Origin: Dyadobacter fermentans DSM 18053
GTDB taxonomy: Bacteria; Bacteroidota; Bacteroidia; Cytophagales; Spirosomataceae
NCBI RefSeq assembly: GCF_000023125.1
Contig: NC_013037.1
Location: forward strand, 2,914,001 to 2,978,000
Direction: 5' to 3'
Length of the DNA stretch: 64,000 bases
The translations under genes and the position numbers were made by a program. Shown here piece after piece: positions 16,286-25,849 of the stretch (position 1 is its first letter; each line of letters begins with the position of its first letter). Below the pieces are notes generated by a model that saw nothing but the letters and a program-made list of their open reading frames with translations, was not told where the DNA came from and did no database searches.

Positions 16286-19192
16286 ATGCCATCATTCCTG
16301 AACCTCATAGCCAAACGCATTCTCGCCAACCATACCTCGCTCGATCGCGTGCAGATCGTGGTGCCGACGCGGCGGGCGGCATTTTTTCTGATGCGGGAAA
16401 TGGCCGGCGAAACAACCGAGCCGCTCATGAGCCCGGGCATTATGGCCATCGACGATTTTGTGGAAAGCATCTGCCGACTCGAAATCGAGGACCCGGTGCA
16501 TTTGCTGTTCGATCTGTACGAAACATTCCGGGAAATAGACCCCGACGTGCAGTTCGACCGGTTTATGGGCTGGGCTTCGGTGCTGCTGAGCGACCTCGAT
16601 AAGATCGATCAGTACCTGGTGAAAACCGATTTCCTGTTCGAATACCTTTCGGAAGCGCATGCGCTTTCGCGCTGGCAGGAAAGCTTGCCCGAAGGCCGGT
16701 CGCTCAACAGCGAGGGCGGTTCGAGGCAGTATTTCTCGCTGTTTGAGAACATCCATCAGGTGTACCGGTCGTTCAGGCAGCGGCTGCTGGCCAAGGGGAA
16801 AGCCTACCGGGGCATGGCCTACCGCGAGCTGGCGACGGACATTGCCAACCTCTCCGCCGATCTCCCCGAGATGGAACGGATTTATTTTGCCGGTTTCAAT
16901 GCATTCACAACTTCCGAACGGGTGATCGTGACGGCCCTGGTGAAGGCCAAAAAGGCCGAGGTACTATGGGATTCGGACCGGTATTATATGTCGGAAAATA
17001 CGGTGGTGGAAGCCGGGAAAAGCCTGCGCGAATACCAGCGGAGCAAGGAGTTCGGTGAATGGAACTGGACCGGCGACGAACTGCTGTCTACCGAAAAGCA
17101 CATTACCCTTTACGGCGTTCCCAATGCCACGCTTCAAACCAAGGTAGCCGGAGAGCTTTACCAGCGCATGAAACGCTTCGAAGCGGAAGACGCGCCCGTG
17201 CCTACGGCCATTGTACTGGCCGACGAAAACCTGCTCCTTCCAATGCTCTATTCGCTGGACGAAGAAGTGCGGGATCTGAACGTGACCATGGGGCTATCCA
17301 TGCGAAATTCGCTGCTTTACACGCTGGTGGACGGCATTTTTGAGTTGCAGCAGAATGTAGTCGAGCTCCGCAGCAGGAGCGGCAAACTGATCCGCATTCC
17401 GAAATTCGGGCATAAGTCGGTGGACAAAATCCTTAACCACCCGTTTATCCGGCATTACGAACACGTAGCGCTCACGCCGCTGGAAGACGGCCAAACGATC
17501 ATTCAGCGAACCCTGCGCGAGATTACCGAAGGCAACCAGGTGTTCCTGAGCTCGGAGGAACTGGTAACATTGGGCGATAACCACCCGCTTTTTCAGATCC
17601 TTTTCACGCATTGGCAGAAAAACAATGCACAGCAGGTGATCCGCTCGTTTTACCAGCTGATCGAGCTGTTGCGGGAGGTTTACAAGGATTACAAGAATGC
17701 CCTGGAAACGGAATACCTCTATTTGTTTTACACCTTACTCAAACAATTCGAACAGACTATCGAGGAGCGCGCCGAGCTGATCACGCTGCGGACGCTGAAA
17801 TCGTTTATGTTCGAACTGATCCGCCAGACGCGCATTCCATTCAGCGGGGAGCCGGTGAGCAACCTGCAAATTATGGGAATGCTCGAAACAAGGGCACTGG
17901 ACTTCGAGCGGATCATTATTCTATCTGTCAACGAAGGTGTGATACCGCAGGCGAAGCGACAAAACTCGCTGATCCCGTTCGACGCCGCGCAGGCTGTGGG
18001 CCTGCCTACGCACCAGCACCAGGAGGCGGTCATGTCGTACCATTTTTACCGGCTGCTCCAACGCGCTTCTGAGGTGCATATATTGTACACCAGCACCAAC
18101 GACGCGCCCGGCGGCGGCGAGAAGAGCCGTTTTGTGCGGCAAATCGAATATGAGCTCGCGCAATACAACCCGCTGATCCGCATCGAGAACAAAACCGTGG
18201 TTTTCGAAGCCCAGGCCCGGCAGGAGCTCGAAGAAGTGGTGCACAAAGACGACGCCCTCATTGCTGCCATCCGCGCTTATCTCGACGGAAAAGGCATTTA
18301 CCCAACGCATTTGAATGAGTTTATCCGCTGCTCCATGCAGTTTTACCTCAAACACATTGCCGGCGTGAAGGAAAAAGAGGAAGTAGAGGAAGAGCTCGGA
18401 ATGGACAAAATCGGGACCTGGCTGCACGCTTCGCTGGAACGCCTGGACCTGGAATTTTTCCTGCTGGACAAAGATCCATCCGAAGAAGAGATCGTGCAGG
18501 TGCTGCGCGAGGAATTCGACCGGCTGTTCAAAGGCTATGTTACCAACCTGGGTCTCAACCGCATTTACTACCAGATCGGCGAACAGCAAATCCTGACCTT
18601 CCTGCGCCACCACATGGCGCAAAAGCCCCGCCGGCAAATCCTGGCCGCCGAGCAGCCGCTGCACACGCGCATTCAGCTCGTGCTGCAAGGCGCGTTCACA
18701 CCCGTGCGCCTGGGCGGGAAAATCGACCGTATCGAGCTGGGGGAAGACGGCATATTGTATGTGATGGATTACAAAACCGGCAGCGTGGAGCTGACGGGCA
18801 AGCAAAAACTGGCCGATCCTGTGGCCCGGGAGGAAGTAATCCGCGCCGACCCGGACCGCAAAATGGGTTACGTCCGCCAGCTCTGGATTTACGAATACCT
18901 GATGTACCGCAGGATGAAGGAGGAAAATGGATTGAAACTACGCGGCAACACGTACAATTTCGGCGAATATGCAGTCAAATCGGGCTTCTATTCCTTCCGC
19001 GACCCTAAAAACCTGATCGCCAACCCGCTTGAACTTACCGACCAGCTGGCCCCAGGAGAGTTTATCGAAAAATCGGAAGTGATCCTGACTGACATCCTGA
19101 ATGTAATGCTCGATCCCGATGTGCCCTTCCGCAAAACGGACGACCTTACTACCTGCAAATTTTGCGATTTCACCGGCATTTGCGGGCGGTAA
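16286..19192 (+). CDS. AddB-like PD-(D/E)XK nuclease/helicase-fold protein
   Basis: This 968-residue protein starts with a Rossmann-like segment (VQIVVPTRRAAFFLMREM), has an inactivated UvrD-type helicase body (including MGLSMRNSLLYT and MLETRALDFERIIILSVNEG), and ends in a RecB-family nuclease with the catalytic MDYKTGS motif near residue 827. A Cys near residue 680 (IRCSMQFYL) and three near 956-967 (CKFCDFTGICG) match the four-Cys 4Fe-4S cluster of AddB nucleases. It should act with an AddA-type helicase-nuclease in double-strand-break end resection. No addA is beside it: miaE lies upstream and a terminator downstream. Confidence 0.85.
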   Translation: MPSFLNLIAKRILANHTSLDRVQIVVPTRRAAFFLMREMAGETTEPLMSPGIMAIDDFVESICRLEIEDPVHLLFDLYETFREIDPDVQFDRFMGWASVLLSDLDKIDQYLVKTDFLFEYLSEAHALSRWQESLPEGRSLNSEGGSRQYFSLFENIHQVYRSFRQRLLAKGKAYRGMAYRELATDIANLSADLPEMERIYFAGFNAFTTSERVIVTALVKAKKAEVLWDSDRYYMSENTVVEAGKSLREYQRSKEFGEWNWTGDELLSTEKHITLYGVPNATLQTKVAGELYQRMKRFEAEDAPVPTAIVLADENLLLPMLYSLDEEVRDLNVTMGLSMRNSLLYTLVDGIFELQQNVVELRSRSGKLIRIPKFGHKSVDKILNHPFIRHYEHVALTPLEDGQTIIQRTLREITEGNQVFLSSEELVTLGDNHPLFQILFTHWQKNNAQQVIRSFYQLIELLREVYKDYKNALETEYLYLFYTLLKQFEQTIEERAELITLRTLKSFMFELIRQTRIPFSGEPVSNLQIMGMLETRALDFERIIILSVNEGVIPQAKRQNSLIPFDAAQAVGLPTHQHQEAVMSYHFYRLLQRASEVHILYTSTNDAPGGGEKSRFVRQIEYELAQYNPLIRIENKTVVFEAQARQELEEVVHKDDALIAAIRAYLDGKGIYPTHLNEFIRCSMQFYLKHIAGVKEKEEVEEELGMDKIGTWLHASLERLDLEFFLLDKDPSEEEIVQVLREEFDRLFKGYVTNLGLNRIYYQIGEQQILTFLRHHMAQKPRRQILAAEQPLHTRIQLVLQGAFTPVRLGGKIDRIELGEDGILYVMDYKTGSVELTGKQKLADPVAREEVIRADPDRKMGYVRQLWIYEYLMYRRMKEENGLKLRGNTYNFGEYAVKSGFYSFRDPKNLIANPLELTDQLAPGEFIEKSEVILTDILNVMLDPDVPFRKTDDLTTCKFCDFTGICGR

Positions 19193-19217
19193 CCTGCCGC
19201 AATGCCTCTCAAAAGCA

Positions 19218-19247
19218 AAAGGCGGACGAGTGATCCCGTCCGCCTTT
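19218..19247. terminator. Bidirectional terminator after AddB-like gene
   Basis: Arms AAAGGCGGACG (19218-19228) and CGTCCGCCTTT (19237-19247) are exact complements with an 8-base loop, with A/T tracts at both ends. It separates the convergent AddB-like gene and the lipoprotein gene. Confidence 0.8.
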
Positions 19248-19266
19248 CGCGCCGTTGAGAATTCAA

Positions 19267-19746
19267 TTATTTCTTCTTGAATTCGAGATAAATTTCCTCG
19301 TCGGGCAGGCTTGTGCTGGCTTCGGAGGATTTCAGGGTAATGTTGATCTGCGGGATGCCGTTGGTATTCACGATCCGGCTGCCGATGCCGCTCACGCGGA
19401 CGTTCAGCGCTTCGCCTGTGCTCTGGGTCACATTCACTTTTTCGTTGATCTCGAAATTATCCTGAGCCGTGGTTTTCACCGCAACGAGCGGATATTCCTG
19501 GTTCAGCGTGACTTTCGTGCCGGAAATGGTGATTTCCGTGTTCTTGGTATATTTGATGTTCAGCTGGTTCTTGGTTTCCGTGGTAATATCCCATTTATAA
19601 CGACTCGTCACACCTCCTTCCACAGTGATGGTTTCGTAAACCCCTACAAAGCTCGGTGCATAATCCGCCTCCGGTTCAGGATCTTTCTTGTCATCCTTGC
19701 AAGCGCCCATTAAAACGACCAGACAGCAAAAAATCAGCTTTTTCAT
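19267..19746 (-). CDS. Hypothetical lipoprotein
   Basis: This 159-residue protein has a lipoprotein signal peptide with Cys16 (VLMGAC) followed by a charged linker KDDKKDPEPE. The mature part is rich in Thr/Val and alternating strands (SFVGVYETITVEGG, NLTLK-like strands near the C-terminus) and looks like a small beta-sandwich or lipocalin-like domain of the sort seen in Bacteroidetes surface lipoproteins. No family can be named. It has an ATG at 19746 and is likely monocistronic; it ends at the bidirectional terminator shared with the AddB-like gene. Confidence 0.65.
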   Translation of the reverse strand: MKKLIFCCLVVLMGACKDDKKDPEPEADYAPSFVGVYETITVEGGVTSRYKWDITTETKNQLNIKYTKNTEITISGTKVTLNQEYPLVAVKTTAQDNFEINEKVNVTQSTGEALNVRVSGIGSRIVNTNGIPQINITLKSSEASTSLPDEEIYLEFKKK

Positions 19747-19866
19747 ACTTCAATTTTAAGAGTAAACAATTTTCAAATATAAACACGCATCTCAAATTTC
19801 CTACTATAACGGCGTTGCCCCGGAATGCGCATATCGGGACAGGAAAAACTTACGCTCAACGCTTTG

Positions 19867-20820
19867 TCAAAACGGCAGCCTACCCATGTCCACATTACCA
19901 CCGGAGATGATGATCCCGACGTTTTTCCCCTCGAAAACAGCCCGGTTTTTAAGAACAGCTGCCGTAGAAACCGCTCCCGACGGCTCCACGACCATTTTCA
20001 TGCGTTCCCACAAATACCGCATCGCCTGAATGATCTCCTCGTCGGAAACCGTGAAAATATCGGTCACTTCCGATTTGATGATCGGGAAAGTTTTATCGCC
20101 CAGGTGCGTAAGCAGCCCGTCGGCAATGGTGTTCACGTAGGACGCTTTTTCGATTTTACCGCTCCGGAATGATAATACCGCGTCCGCCGCGCCTTCGGGC
20201 TCTCCTGCGTACACCTTCGTGCCGGGCGAGAAATACCGGGCGGCCAGTGCCGTTCCGCTCAGCAAGCCGCCCCCTCCTACCGGCGCCACAATCGCGTCCA
20301 GTTTCGCACCGGCGTCCGCGATGAGCTCCTTCGCGGCGGTGGCCTGGCCGGCTACCACTTCGTAATTGTTGAATGGATGTAAAAAAGTCGCGCCTGTGCG
20401 TGCAACGATCTCGTCAACCGTGCGCTGCCGGTCCTCGGGGGTGTTTTTACAAAAAGTAATGTCGGCCCCATAGCCTTCCACGGCAGCTATTTTCACCTTC
20501 GGCGAGTTGTCAGGCATGACGATGTAGCATTTCGTCCCGGTTTTCCGGGCGGAAAAAGCGATGGCCTGCGCGTGGTTGCCGGACGAATGCGTGATGACCC
20601 CGTTGGCCAGCTGCGCCGCCGACAGCGAGAGCACCGCATTCAGTCCGCCGCGCGCCTTGAATGCCCCGATCTTCTGGAAGTTTTCGCATTTGAAATACAG
20701 CCGGGCGCCGGAGAGGCCGTTCAGGAATTGGGAAGTAAAAACGGGGGTTTGATGAATGTAGGGCTTTACGCGCTCGTGGGCCGCTTCGATGGTTTCCCGG
20801 GTAGGTACAGTTTCTGGCAT
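19867..20820 (-). CDS. PLP-dependent serine/threonine dehydratase or racemase family enzyme
   Basis: This 317-residue fold-type II PLP enzyme has the Schiff-base Lys55 in IGAFKARGG, the substrate loop SSGNH at 79-83, and the phosphate-binding glycine loop GGGGLLSG near residue 180. Length fits threonine ammonia-lyases without a regulatory ACT domain, serine racemases and threo-3-hydroxyaspartate dehydratases, which cannot be separated from sequence alone. The end IIISGGNVDM is typical of this group. It probably deaminates or racemises serine, threonine or hydroxyaspartate in the cytoplasm. No biosynthetic ilv genes lie nearby, which favours a catabolic or racemase role. Confidence 0.85.
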   Translation of the reverse strand: MPETVPTRETIEAAHERVKPYIHQTPVFTSQFLNGLSGARLYFKCENFQKIGAFKARGGLNAVLSLSAAQLANGVITHSSGNHAQAIAFSARKTGTKCYIVMPDNSPKVKIAAVEGYGADITFCKNTPEDRQRTVDEIVARTGATFLHPFNNYEVVAGQATAAKELIADAGAKLDAIVAPVGGGGLLSGTALAARYFSPGTKVYAGEPEGAADAVLSFRSGKIEKASYVNTIADGLLTHLGDKTFPIIKSEVTDIFTVSDEEIIQAMRYLWERMKMVVEPSGAVSTAAVLKNRAVFEGKNVGIIISGGNVDMGRLPF

Positions 20821-20863
20821 ATCGGTGAATGTTATGAAAATTGTTCCTGCTGTTAAAAGAAAA

Positions 20864-20891
20864 AGGGCCCGTCCTGTTACCGGAGGGCCCT
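20864..20891. terminator. Hairpin terminator after OmpA-like gene
   Basis: Arms AGGGCCC (20864-20870) and GGGCCCT (20885-20891), extended inward by TCC/GGA with one bulge, sit between the OmpA-like gene end and the PLP enzyme start, both on the minus strand. It follows the OmpA stop on that strand and is trailed by T-rich sequence. Confidence 0.7.
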
Positions 20892-20916
20892 CATTTCGAA
20901 AATTGGTCAGTTTACC

Positions 20917-21804
20917 TTATTTACCGGCGTTCGGTGTATAAAGGTTGAAGAACTGATCGAGTTTCGGCGTAATGATGATCTCCGTGCGACGGTTCAGGCT
21001 GCGGTTAGGCGCTGAATCGTTAGCCACTTTGGGGAGATATTCGCCACGGCCGCCGGCGATCATACGTACCGGCTCAACTCCGTATTTCTTTTGAAGCGTA
21101 CGGGCAACGGCAGTTGCACGCAGTACGGAAAGATCCCAGTTATCCGCCACTTTGTCTGTCGCGATGGGTACATTATCCGTGTGACCCTCGATCAGGATTT
21201 CGATCTCTTTGTAGTCGTTCAGGATCTTCGCCACTTTGCTCAACACATTGTCAGCAGCAGAGTTGATCACAGAGCTTCCTGAGCGGAAAAGCATTTTGTC
21301 GGAGAGGGAAACGTAAACTACGCCTTTTTTCACTTCGATCTGAACATCCTCGTCGCTTACATCAGCCAATGAACGTTTCAGGTTCAGTACCAGCGCCATG
21401 TTCAAAGAATCCTTGTGCTGGATGCTCTTGTTCAGGTCGCGGATCTGAGCGCCCTGCTGGTCCATCATAGCCAGTGATTTCTTGATGCTTTCTGAACCTT
21501 CTTTCGAGATCACGGAAAGATCCGACATGCGGTCCAAAAGGTTGTTGTTGTTCTTTTTAAGGAATTCAACCTGGTCTTCCAGCTCTTTCATTTTCGCGTT
21601 TTTGCTGGTCAACTCGTCATTTTTTGCCTTCAAATCATTATTCAAACCAGCAGTTCTGCTGTCACAATCATTCAGGTCGGCTCTTGCTTTGTCCAGTTGG
21701 ATTTGGATCTCATTGGCTTGCTTCTGTGCGGAGAGCAATTTTTTCTTGCTGGCACATGAGCCCAGTACAAAGAGCATAGCAACGGCTAAAAGCGTTTGTT
21801 TCAT
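20917..21804 (-). CDS. OmpA-family peptidoglycan-binding lipoprotein
   Basis: This 295-residue protein has a lipoprotein signal with Cys17 (VLGSC), a long coiled coil (about residues 20-135, with repeating Gln/Lys/Leu heptads) and a C-terminal OmpA-like domain (about 160-285) with IEGHTDNVP and SLNRRTEIII. The OmpA domain binds peptidoglycan, so the protein should tether the outer membrane to the cell wall, with the coiled coil as a spacer. The layout resembles Pal or MotB-like proteins without the membrane helix. It is probably monocistronic, with terminators on both sides. Confidence 0.9.
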   Translation of the reverse strand: MKQTLLAVAMLFVLGSCASKKKLLSAQKQANEIQIQLDKARADLNDCDSRTAGLNNDLKAKNDELTSKNAKMKELEDQVEFLKKNNNNLLDRMSDLSVISKEGSESIKKSLAMMDQQGAQIRDLNKSIQHKDSLNMALVLNLKRSLADVSDEDVQIEVKKGVVYVSLSDKMLFRSGSSVINSAADNVLSKVAKILNDYKEIEILIEGHTDNVPIATDKVADNWDLSVLRATAVARTLQKKYGVEPVRMIAGGRGEYLPKVANDSAPNRSLNRRTEIIITPKLDQFFNLYTPNAGK

Positions 21805-21940
21805 AATCGTCTTAGGGTTGTTAAAAATAGATAAACACTGTTAAGTAAAACATTTGGTACTCCACTGATCGCTATCAATAATCGAGCCACAGACATTGAA
21901 AGTCGCCGCCCGGGGTGCATTCAAAACGCGAAAGTACAAA

Positions 21941-21978
21941 AAAAAGGGGACAATGCCGTAGCGGATCGTCCCCTTTTT
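21941..21978 (-). terminator. Terminator after GLPGLI gene
   Basis: Arms AAAAAGGGGAC (21941-21951) and GTCCCCTTTTT (21968-21978) are exact complements with a 16-base loop. On the minus strand the stem is followed by a long T-run, 22 bp past the GLPGLI stop codon. Confidence 0.85.
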
Positions 21979-21999
21979 CTCAATGAATGAAGTAATTAA

Positions 22000-22749
22000 C
22001 TAGTAAGGCATCGACCAGAACGGATTTCGCCGCGCCTTGATACTGTCGCGGATATGCGTTGACACCAAATCCTCGTATTGTTTATTATTGAGCTTGCGTC
22101 CTTTTACCTTTTTGGGAAGATTAATATCCTCTGCCGCAACCGGTTTCATTTTAATGTCAATGGCGCTAATCACAATGTCGCCGTCATTGATGTCCAGTTC
22201 GAGAATCATCCCCGGCAGGCCCGCGTACATTTCCGGCCCGGCCGATACCGGCAGGTCGTTCGCAAACCAGGCCGTGATCTTCTGGTCCTTGATGGTATCC
22301 TGCGTTACCGCCATCATACACATCCGCCCGGCCACTTCCTTGATCTTGTTCATTACCTTCCAGCTCGGAGTTTTCAATGAATCTTCTATCACATAGGTTT
22401 TACCGAGCATGCCGATGATATCCGTGCGGGTTTCCTTTTCGAAATTCCGGTAAATCTTGTAATCCGCCTCGGACCACGACCAGCCGTGCTCGTTCTCGAT
22501 CACCTTCGGGTAACCATAGAAGCTCTGTTTTTCATTGAAATACAGGGTCATTTTCTGCTTATATTCGTCGTTTTTGCCCCAGGTTTGTTTCATCCTGTCC
22601 TTTTCCTCGTTGCTCAGGAATGACAAACGGGAGTTGATCCTCGTCCAGTAATACACCCTTTCATAAGTAATCTCGCCTTCCAGCTGCTGTGCGAATAATG
22701 GCGCGGAAGACATCACCATCATCCATATCAATGTTACGACTGTTCTCAT
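22000..22749 (-). CDS. GLPGLI family secreted protein
   Basis: This 249-residue protein has a signal peptide (about 1-20, ending LFAQ), an N-terminal GEITYERVYYW strand pattern, a central W-rich region, and the family-defining motif YAGLPGMILEL near residue 183, then IDIK strands. GLPGLI proteins are known only from Bacteroidetes and are typically encoded beside an outer-membrane beta-barrel gene, as here: it begins 19 bp after the stop of the 934-residue receptor gene. Its role is unknown; a function at the cell envelope together with the barrel is inferred from repeated pairing. Confidence 0.9.
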   Translation of the reverse strand: MRTVVTLIWMMVMSSAPLFAQQLEGEITYERVYYWTRINSRLSFLSNEEKDRMKQTWGKNDEYKQKMTLYFNEKQSFYGYPKVIENEHGWSWSEADYKIYRNFEKETRTDIIGMLGKTYVIEDSLKTPSWKVMNKIKEVAGRMCMMAVTQDTIKDQKITAWFANDLPVSAGPEMYAGLPGMILELDINDGDIVISAIDIKMKPVAAEDINLPKKVKGRKLNNKQYEDLVSTHIRDSIKARRNPFWSMPY

Positions 22750-22768
22750 AATCTGGTTTAATAAGTAT

Positions 22769-25573
22769 TTAAAAGAATCCCGGACCGCGTTTCACCGATG
22801 CCGTCATACCGCGCATGTTGTAGGTAAAGCTCAGCATGAAGTACCGCGACAATGTGGCCACACGGCGTTCGGAATAGAAGTTCTGGTTTGCATTCTGCGT
22901 GATACCCAGGTTTTTCTTGAACACGTCGTTGGCGGTCAGGCGGACCTCCCCTCTTTTGTTTTTCAACACTATTTTGTACACCGAGAGGTTCAGGATCGGC
23001 ACCTGCTGGTTGAAACCGAATTGGTCGTTTTTATAGCTCCGGTAGTTCAGCCGGCCGCTGAAATAGATTTCCTTCGGCATTTTAATGTTCATTTCAGCAT
23101 TGTAGGTCGCATTGACGATCTTCTGGTTCTGGCTTGTGTTAATCGAGTATTTGGTGTCGCTGATATTCCAGTTTGCATTGGTATAAAGCGTAAACACATC
23201 GCTCGGGGTCAGGTCCAGCCGTGCGCCGAAGTTATATCCGTCCGTCTTCGTCTCGTTTTTGACATTATTGATATAAGTCAGGTTGTTGCTAAAATTAATC
23301 CCCGTGTTCACTCCAAACGTCGCTTTTGTTTTCTTCAACGGAAACCCGAACCCAATGTAGCTGCCGTAATTGTTCCCGCCGCTGATGTTCATCGGCTTGG
23401 TGGTGGTCACGAGGTCTTCGCTGATGGTGCGGTTGTACACGATCTGGTCCTCGTTGTAATTATAATAGGCATTCACATAAAGGTTGGTAAAGCTCGCCGG
23501 ATTGAACATGTTGAAACCCGCGTAGGCATTATGGGTAGTTTGCGGGATCAGGTCGGGGTTACCTTCCACGATGTAGAGCGGGTTGCTGTTGTCCACGATC
23601 GGCTGCAAGTCGGTAATGGATGGCTCGCGCACGTTCAGGCCGTATTCCGCATACACGTATTTGTTGTTTTTCAGACTGTAATTCAAAGACACATTCGGTA
23701 CCAACTTTTTGAATGTACGGTCTACGCGCGTCATATCCTGCTGCGATTCGTCGAGCGCGAACTTACCGCGGAGGTCAAACTGCACACCTGCAAGTCCCAT
23801 AGCGAGATTCAGGCCCTTGTGCGAGTAGCGAACACTCGTTCCGAGGCGGTTGTAGGAGAAGTCGTTGGTGTAGTACCGGGTCAGGAAGGGGTTCACTTTG
23901 TCCACATTGCCTTCCACGTCGAACACGTCGCGGTCCACCTTGTCCTTCCGCGTGCTGTAATTGTAAAAGGTTTCCCAGAAAAACTTCTTCGCAAATGGCT
24001 CCACGAACGACAGGCTTCCCTTGAAGTTGCCGCGGGTGCTTTCGGTTTGCTGCAACTGGTTGATCACGCTGTTTTTCGTAGAATCCTGCAAGAAGAGGTT
24101 CACCGAATTCTGATGCCGGTCTTCATCCGAATTGTTAATGTTATAACCTACGCTGGCGGCGAAGTTCCGACCTTTTTTCTTGAATTTGTGACGGTAGAGC
24201 AGCAGGTTCGCCATTGCAAACGAGTTGTAATCGCTCAGGTTGTTCACGGTCGACTGGTTGGTGAGCATGCTCTCATTGCGGTACGAGCGCTGCTCGGCGG
24301 TATACTCATTATCGCCGCCATTGATCCGCGAGTTGCTGATCAGGATAATGGTGTTGAGCGAATCGATATTGTGCTCGAAACGGAATGCCGGGCGATGGTT
24401 GCCGGTAAATGCAATCGTTTTGTTTTTACCGTCGGTGAGGTAGGAATCGTTGGTGAGGAAGTTCTCGGAGCTGGTTTGCACGTCCGTAATGGCACGTGTG
24501 GAATTATAGAAATAGCTGGTGCTCAGCTTTGTCTTCTTCGTATCGAAGTTGTAATTGGCGCCGCCAGCCCAGTTTTTGGTAAACCCTTCCGAGCCCTGAC
24601 CGCCCCAGTTGGGCTGGATCGTGATATCGTCGCCGCCGTAGTACCGGCCGCTGCTGAATCCGAAATCCCCGTCGTCGCCCCAGTTGAACGACTGGCTGCC
24701 TTTGAAATCCTGGTAATCGTTACGCGCAATGCCCGACTGGTTGGTATTATTCCCGAAACCAAGCAATGCAAACTGCTGCTTCTCATCGAAGCGGTTGTAG
24801 CTCACCTTCCCTTCCATCCGCGAATCCGTCCCGACGCCCGCAACTGCCTTTCCGAAACCGCCTTTTTTATGGCTGTCCTTCAATTCCAGGTTCAGCGTTT
24901 TTTCGCGCTTGCCGTCGTCCACGCCGGTAGCTTTGGCCTGCTCGGTTTTCCCGTTAAAGACCTGCACCTTGTTGATCGCCTCGGCGGGCAGGTTTTTGGT
25001 GGCCATTTTGGGATCGTCGCCGAAGAAGCGCTTACCGTCCACCGTTACACGTTTAATCTCTTCACCCTGCGCACGAATGTTCCCGTCGCCATCCACCTGC
25101 ACACCCGGAAGCTTGCGCAGCAGGTCTTCCACACTCGATCCCGGCGGTACTTTAAATGCCTTGGCATCAAACTCCACCGTATCGCCCCGGATGCTCAGCG
25201 GCGCCCGGGCCGTTTTGATCACGACTTCGTACAGTTCTTTTTGCAAAACCTTCATTTTGGCTTTACCAAGATCCACAACTTCCTGATTTTTAGGATCGAC
25301 AATCTCCTGATAAGGCACATAACCCACGTACGACACTTTGAAAATATAGGTGGTACGTCTCAGGTTTTTCATTTCAAAAGTCCCGTCTTTGGCCGTTCTG
25401 CCGAAGTTGACGAGTGAAGAATCTTTGGGGAGCAGTAACATGATGGTCGCTTCGGGGAGCGCTGTGCCGGAAGTGTCGGTAACGGTTCCTTTCAGCGTGA
25501 ATCGCCCCCCGGTTTGCGCGTGCGCAACCGCCATCGAGAGACAGAAACATAACAGAAGTAGGATTTTTTTCAA
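22769..25573 (-). CDS. Outer-membrane beta-barrel receptor (TonB-dependent type)
   Basis: This 934-residue protein has a signal peptide (1-19, ending AHAQ), a CarboxypepD_reg-like domain (about 24-105; SGTALPEATIML, KVSYVGYVPYQEIV), a plug-like region (about 125-220; VEDLLRKLPGVQVDGDGNI, RVTVDGKRFFGDDPK) and a large barrel rich in Asn/Tyr. It belongs to the OMP_b-brl_3-type receptors found with GLPGLI genes. The first codon is TTG: the KKILLLL signal peptide follows it directly and no upstream in-frame ATG fits. The ligand is unknown. It is the first gene of a two-gene operon with the GLPGLI gene. Confidence 0.85.
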   Translation of the reverse strand: MKKILLLLCFCLSMAVAHAQTGGRFTLKGTVTDTSGTALPEATIMLLLPKDSSLVNFGRTAKDGTFEMKNLRRTTYIFKVSYVGYVPYQEIVDPKNQEVVDLGKAKMKVLQKELYEVVIKTARAPLSIRGDTVEFDAKAFKVPPGSSVEDLLRKLPGVQVDGDGNIRAQGEEIKRVTVDGKRFFGDDPKMATKNLPAEAINKVQVFNGKTEQAKATGVDDGKREKTLNLELKDSHKKGGFGKAVAGVGTDSRMEGKVSYNRFDEKQQFALLGFGNNTNQSGIARNDYQDFKGSQSFNWGDDGDFGFSSGRYYGGDDITIQPNWGGQGSEGFTKNWAGGANYNFDTKKTKLSTSYFYNSTRAITDVQTSSENFLTNDSYLTDGKNKTIAFTGNHRPAFRFEHNIDSLNTIILISNSRINGGDNEYTAEQRSYRNESMLTNQSTVNNLSDYNSFAMANLLLYRHKFKKKGRNFAASVGYNINNSDEDRHQNSVNLFLQDSTKNSVINQLQQTESTRGNFKGSLSFVEPFAKKFFWETFYNYSTRKDKVDRDVFDVEGNVDKVNPFLTRYYTNDFSYNRLGTSVRYSHKGLNLAMGLAGVQFDLRGKFALDESQQDMTRVDRTFKKLVPNVSLNYSLKNNKYVYAEYGLNVREPSITDLQPIVDNSNPLYIVEGNPDLIPQTTHNAYAGFNMFNPASFTNLYVNAYYNYNEDQIVYNRTISEDLVTTTKPMNISGGNNYGSYIGFGFPLKKTKATFGVNTGINFSNNLTYINNVKNETKTDGYNFGARLDLTPSDVFTLYTNANWNISDTKYSINTSQNQKIVNATYNAEMNIKMPKEIYFSGRLNYRSYKNDQFGFNQQVPILNLSVYKIVLKNKRGEVRLTANDVFKKNLGITQNANQNFYSERRVATLSRYFMLSFTYNMRGMTASVKRGPGFF

Positions 25574-25849
25574 GGCTAGCTGGTGGTTATGTGAATAGAG
25601 GTTTGTAACTGTTCAATTACATTTTGCAATAATAGATAAAGCACAACAAGTTTACAACTAAAAAATTAGTTTAAAGTTGTTTTTAGACGCAGAAAAGAAA
25701 CATTTAACTTTTATTAAGATTTCAACCATTAAAGTACGCGTTTTGGTATATATAAGTTACTTTAATTCGATAAATTTTTCGTTAAATTATTTCCGTACGA
25801 ATTTCATTGACCATATTTGCCCTCTAGTTGTTACTCTCTTAGTGTTTAA
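25574..25849. promoter_or_regulatory. AT-rich divergent promoter region
   Basis: This 276-bp gap separates the divergent beta-barrel and phosphoesterase genes and is much richer in A/T than its neighbours. It should hold promoters for both. No full Bacteroidetes consensus was found; ATATTTG near 25814 partly matches the -7 element for the plus-strand gene. No repeat or small gene is seen. Confidence 0.35.

Noticed and set aside
23021..25417. 798-residue plus-strand frame
   Set aside because: It is a shadow of the beta-barrel receptor gene on the other strand; no domains or signal peptide make sense in this frame.
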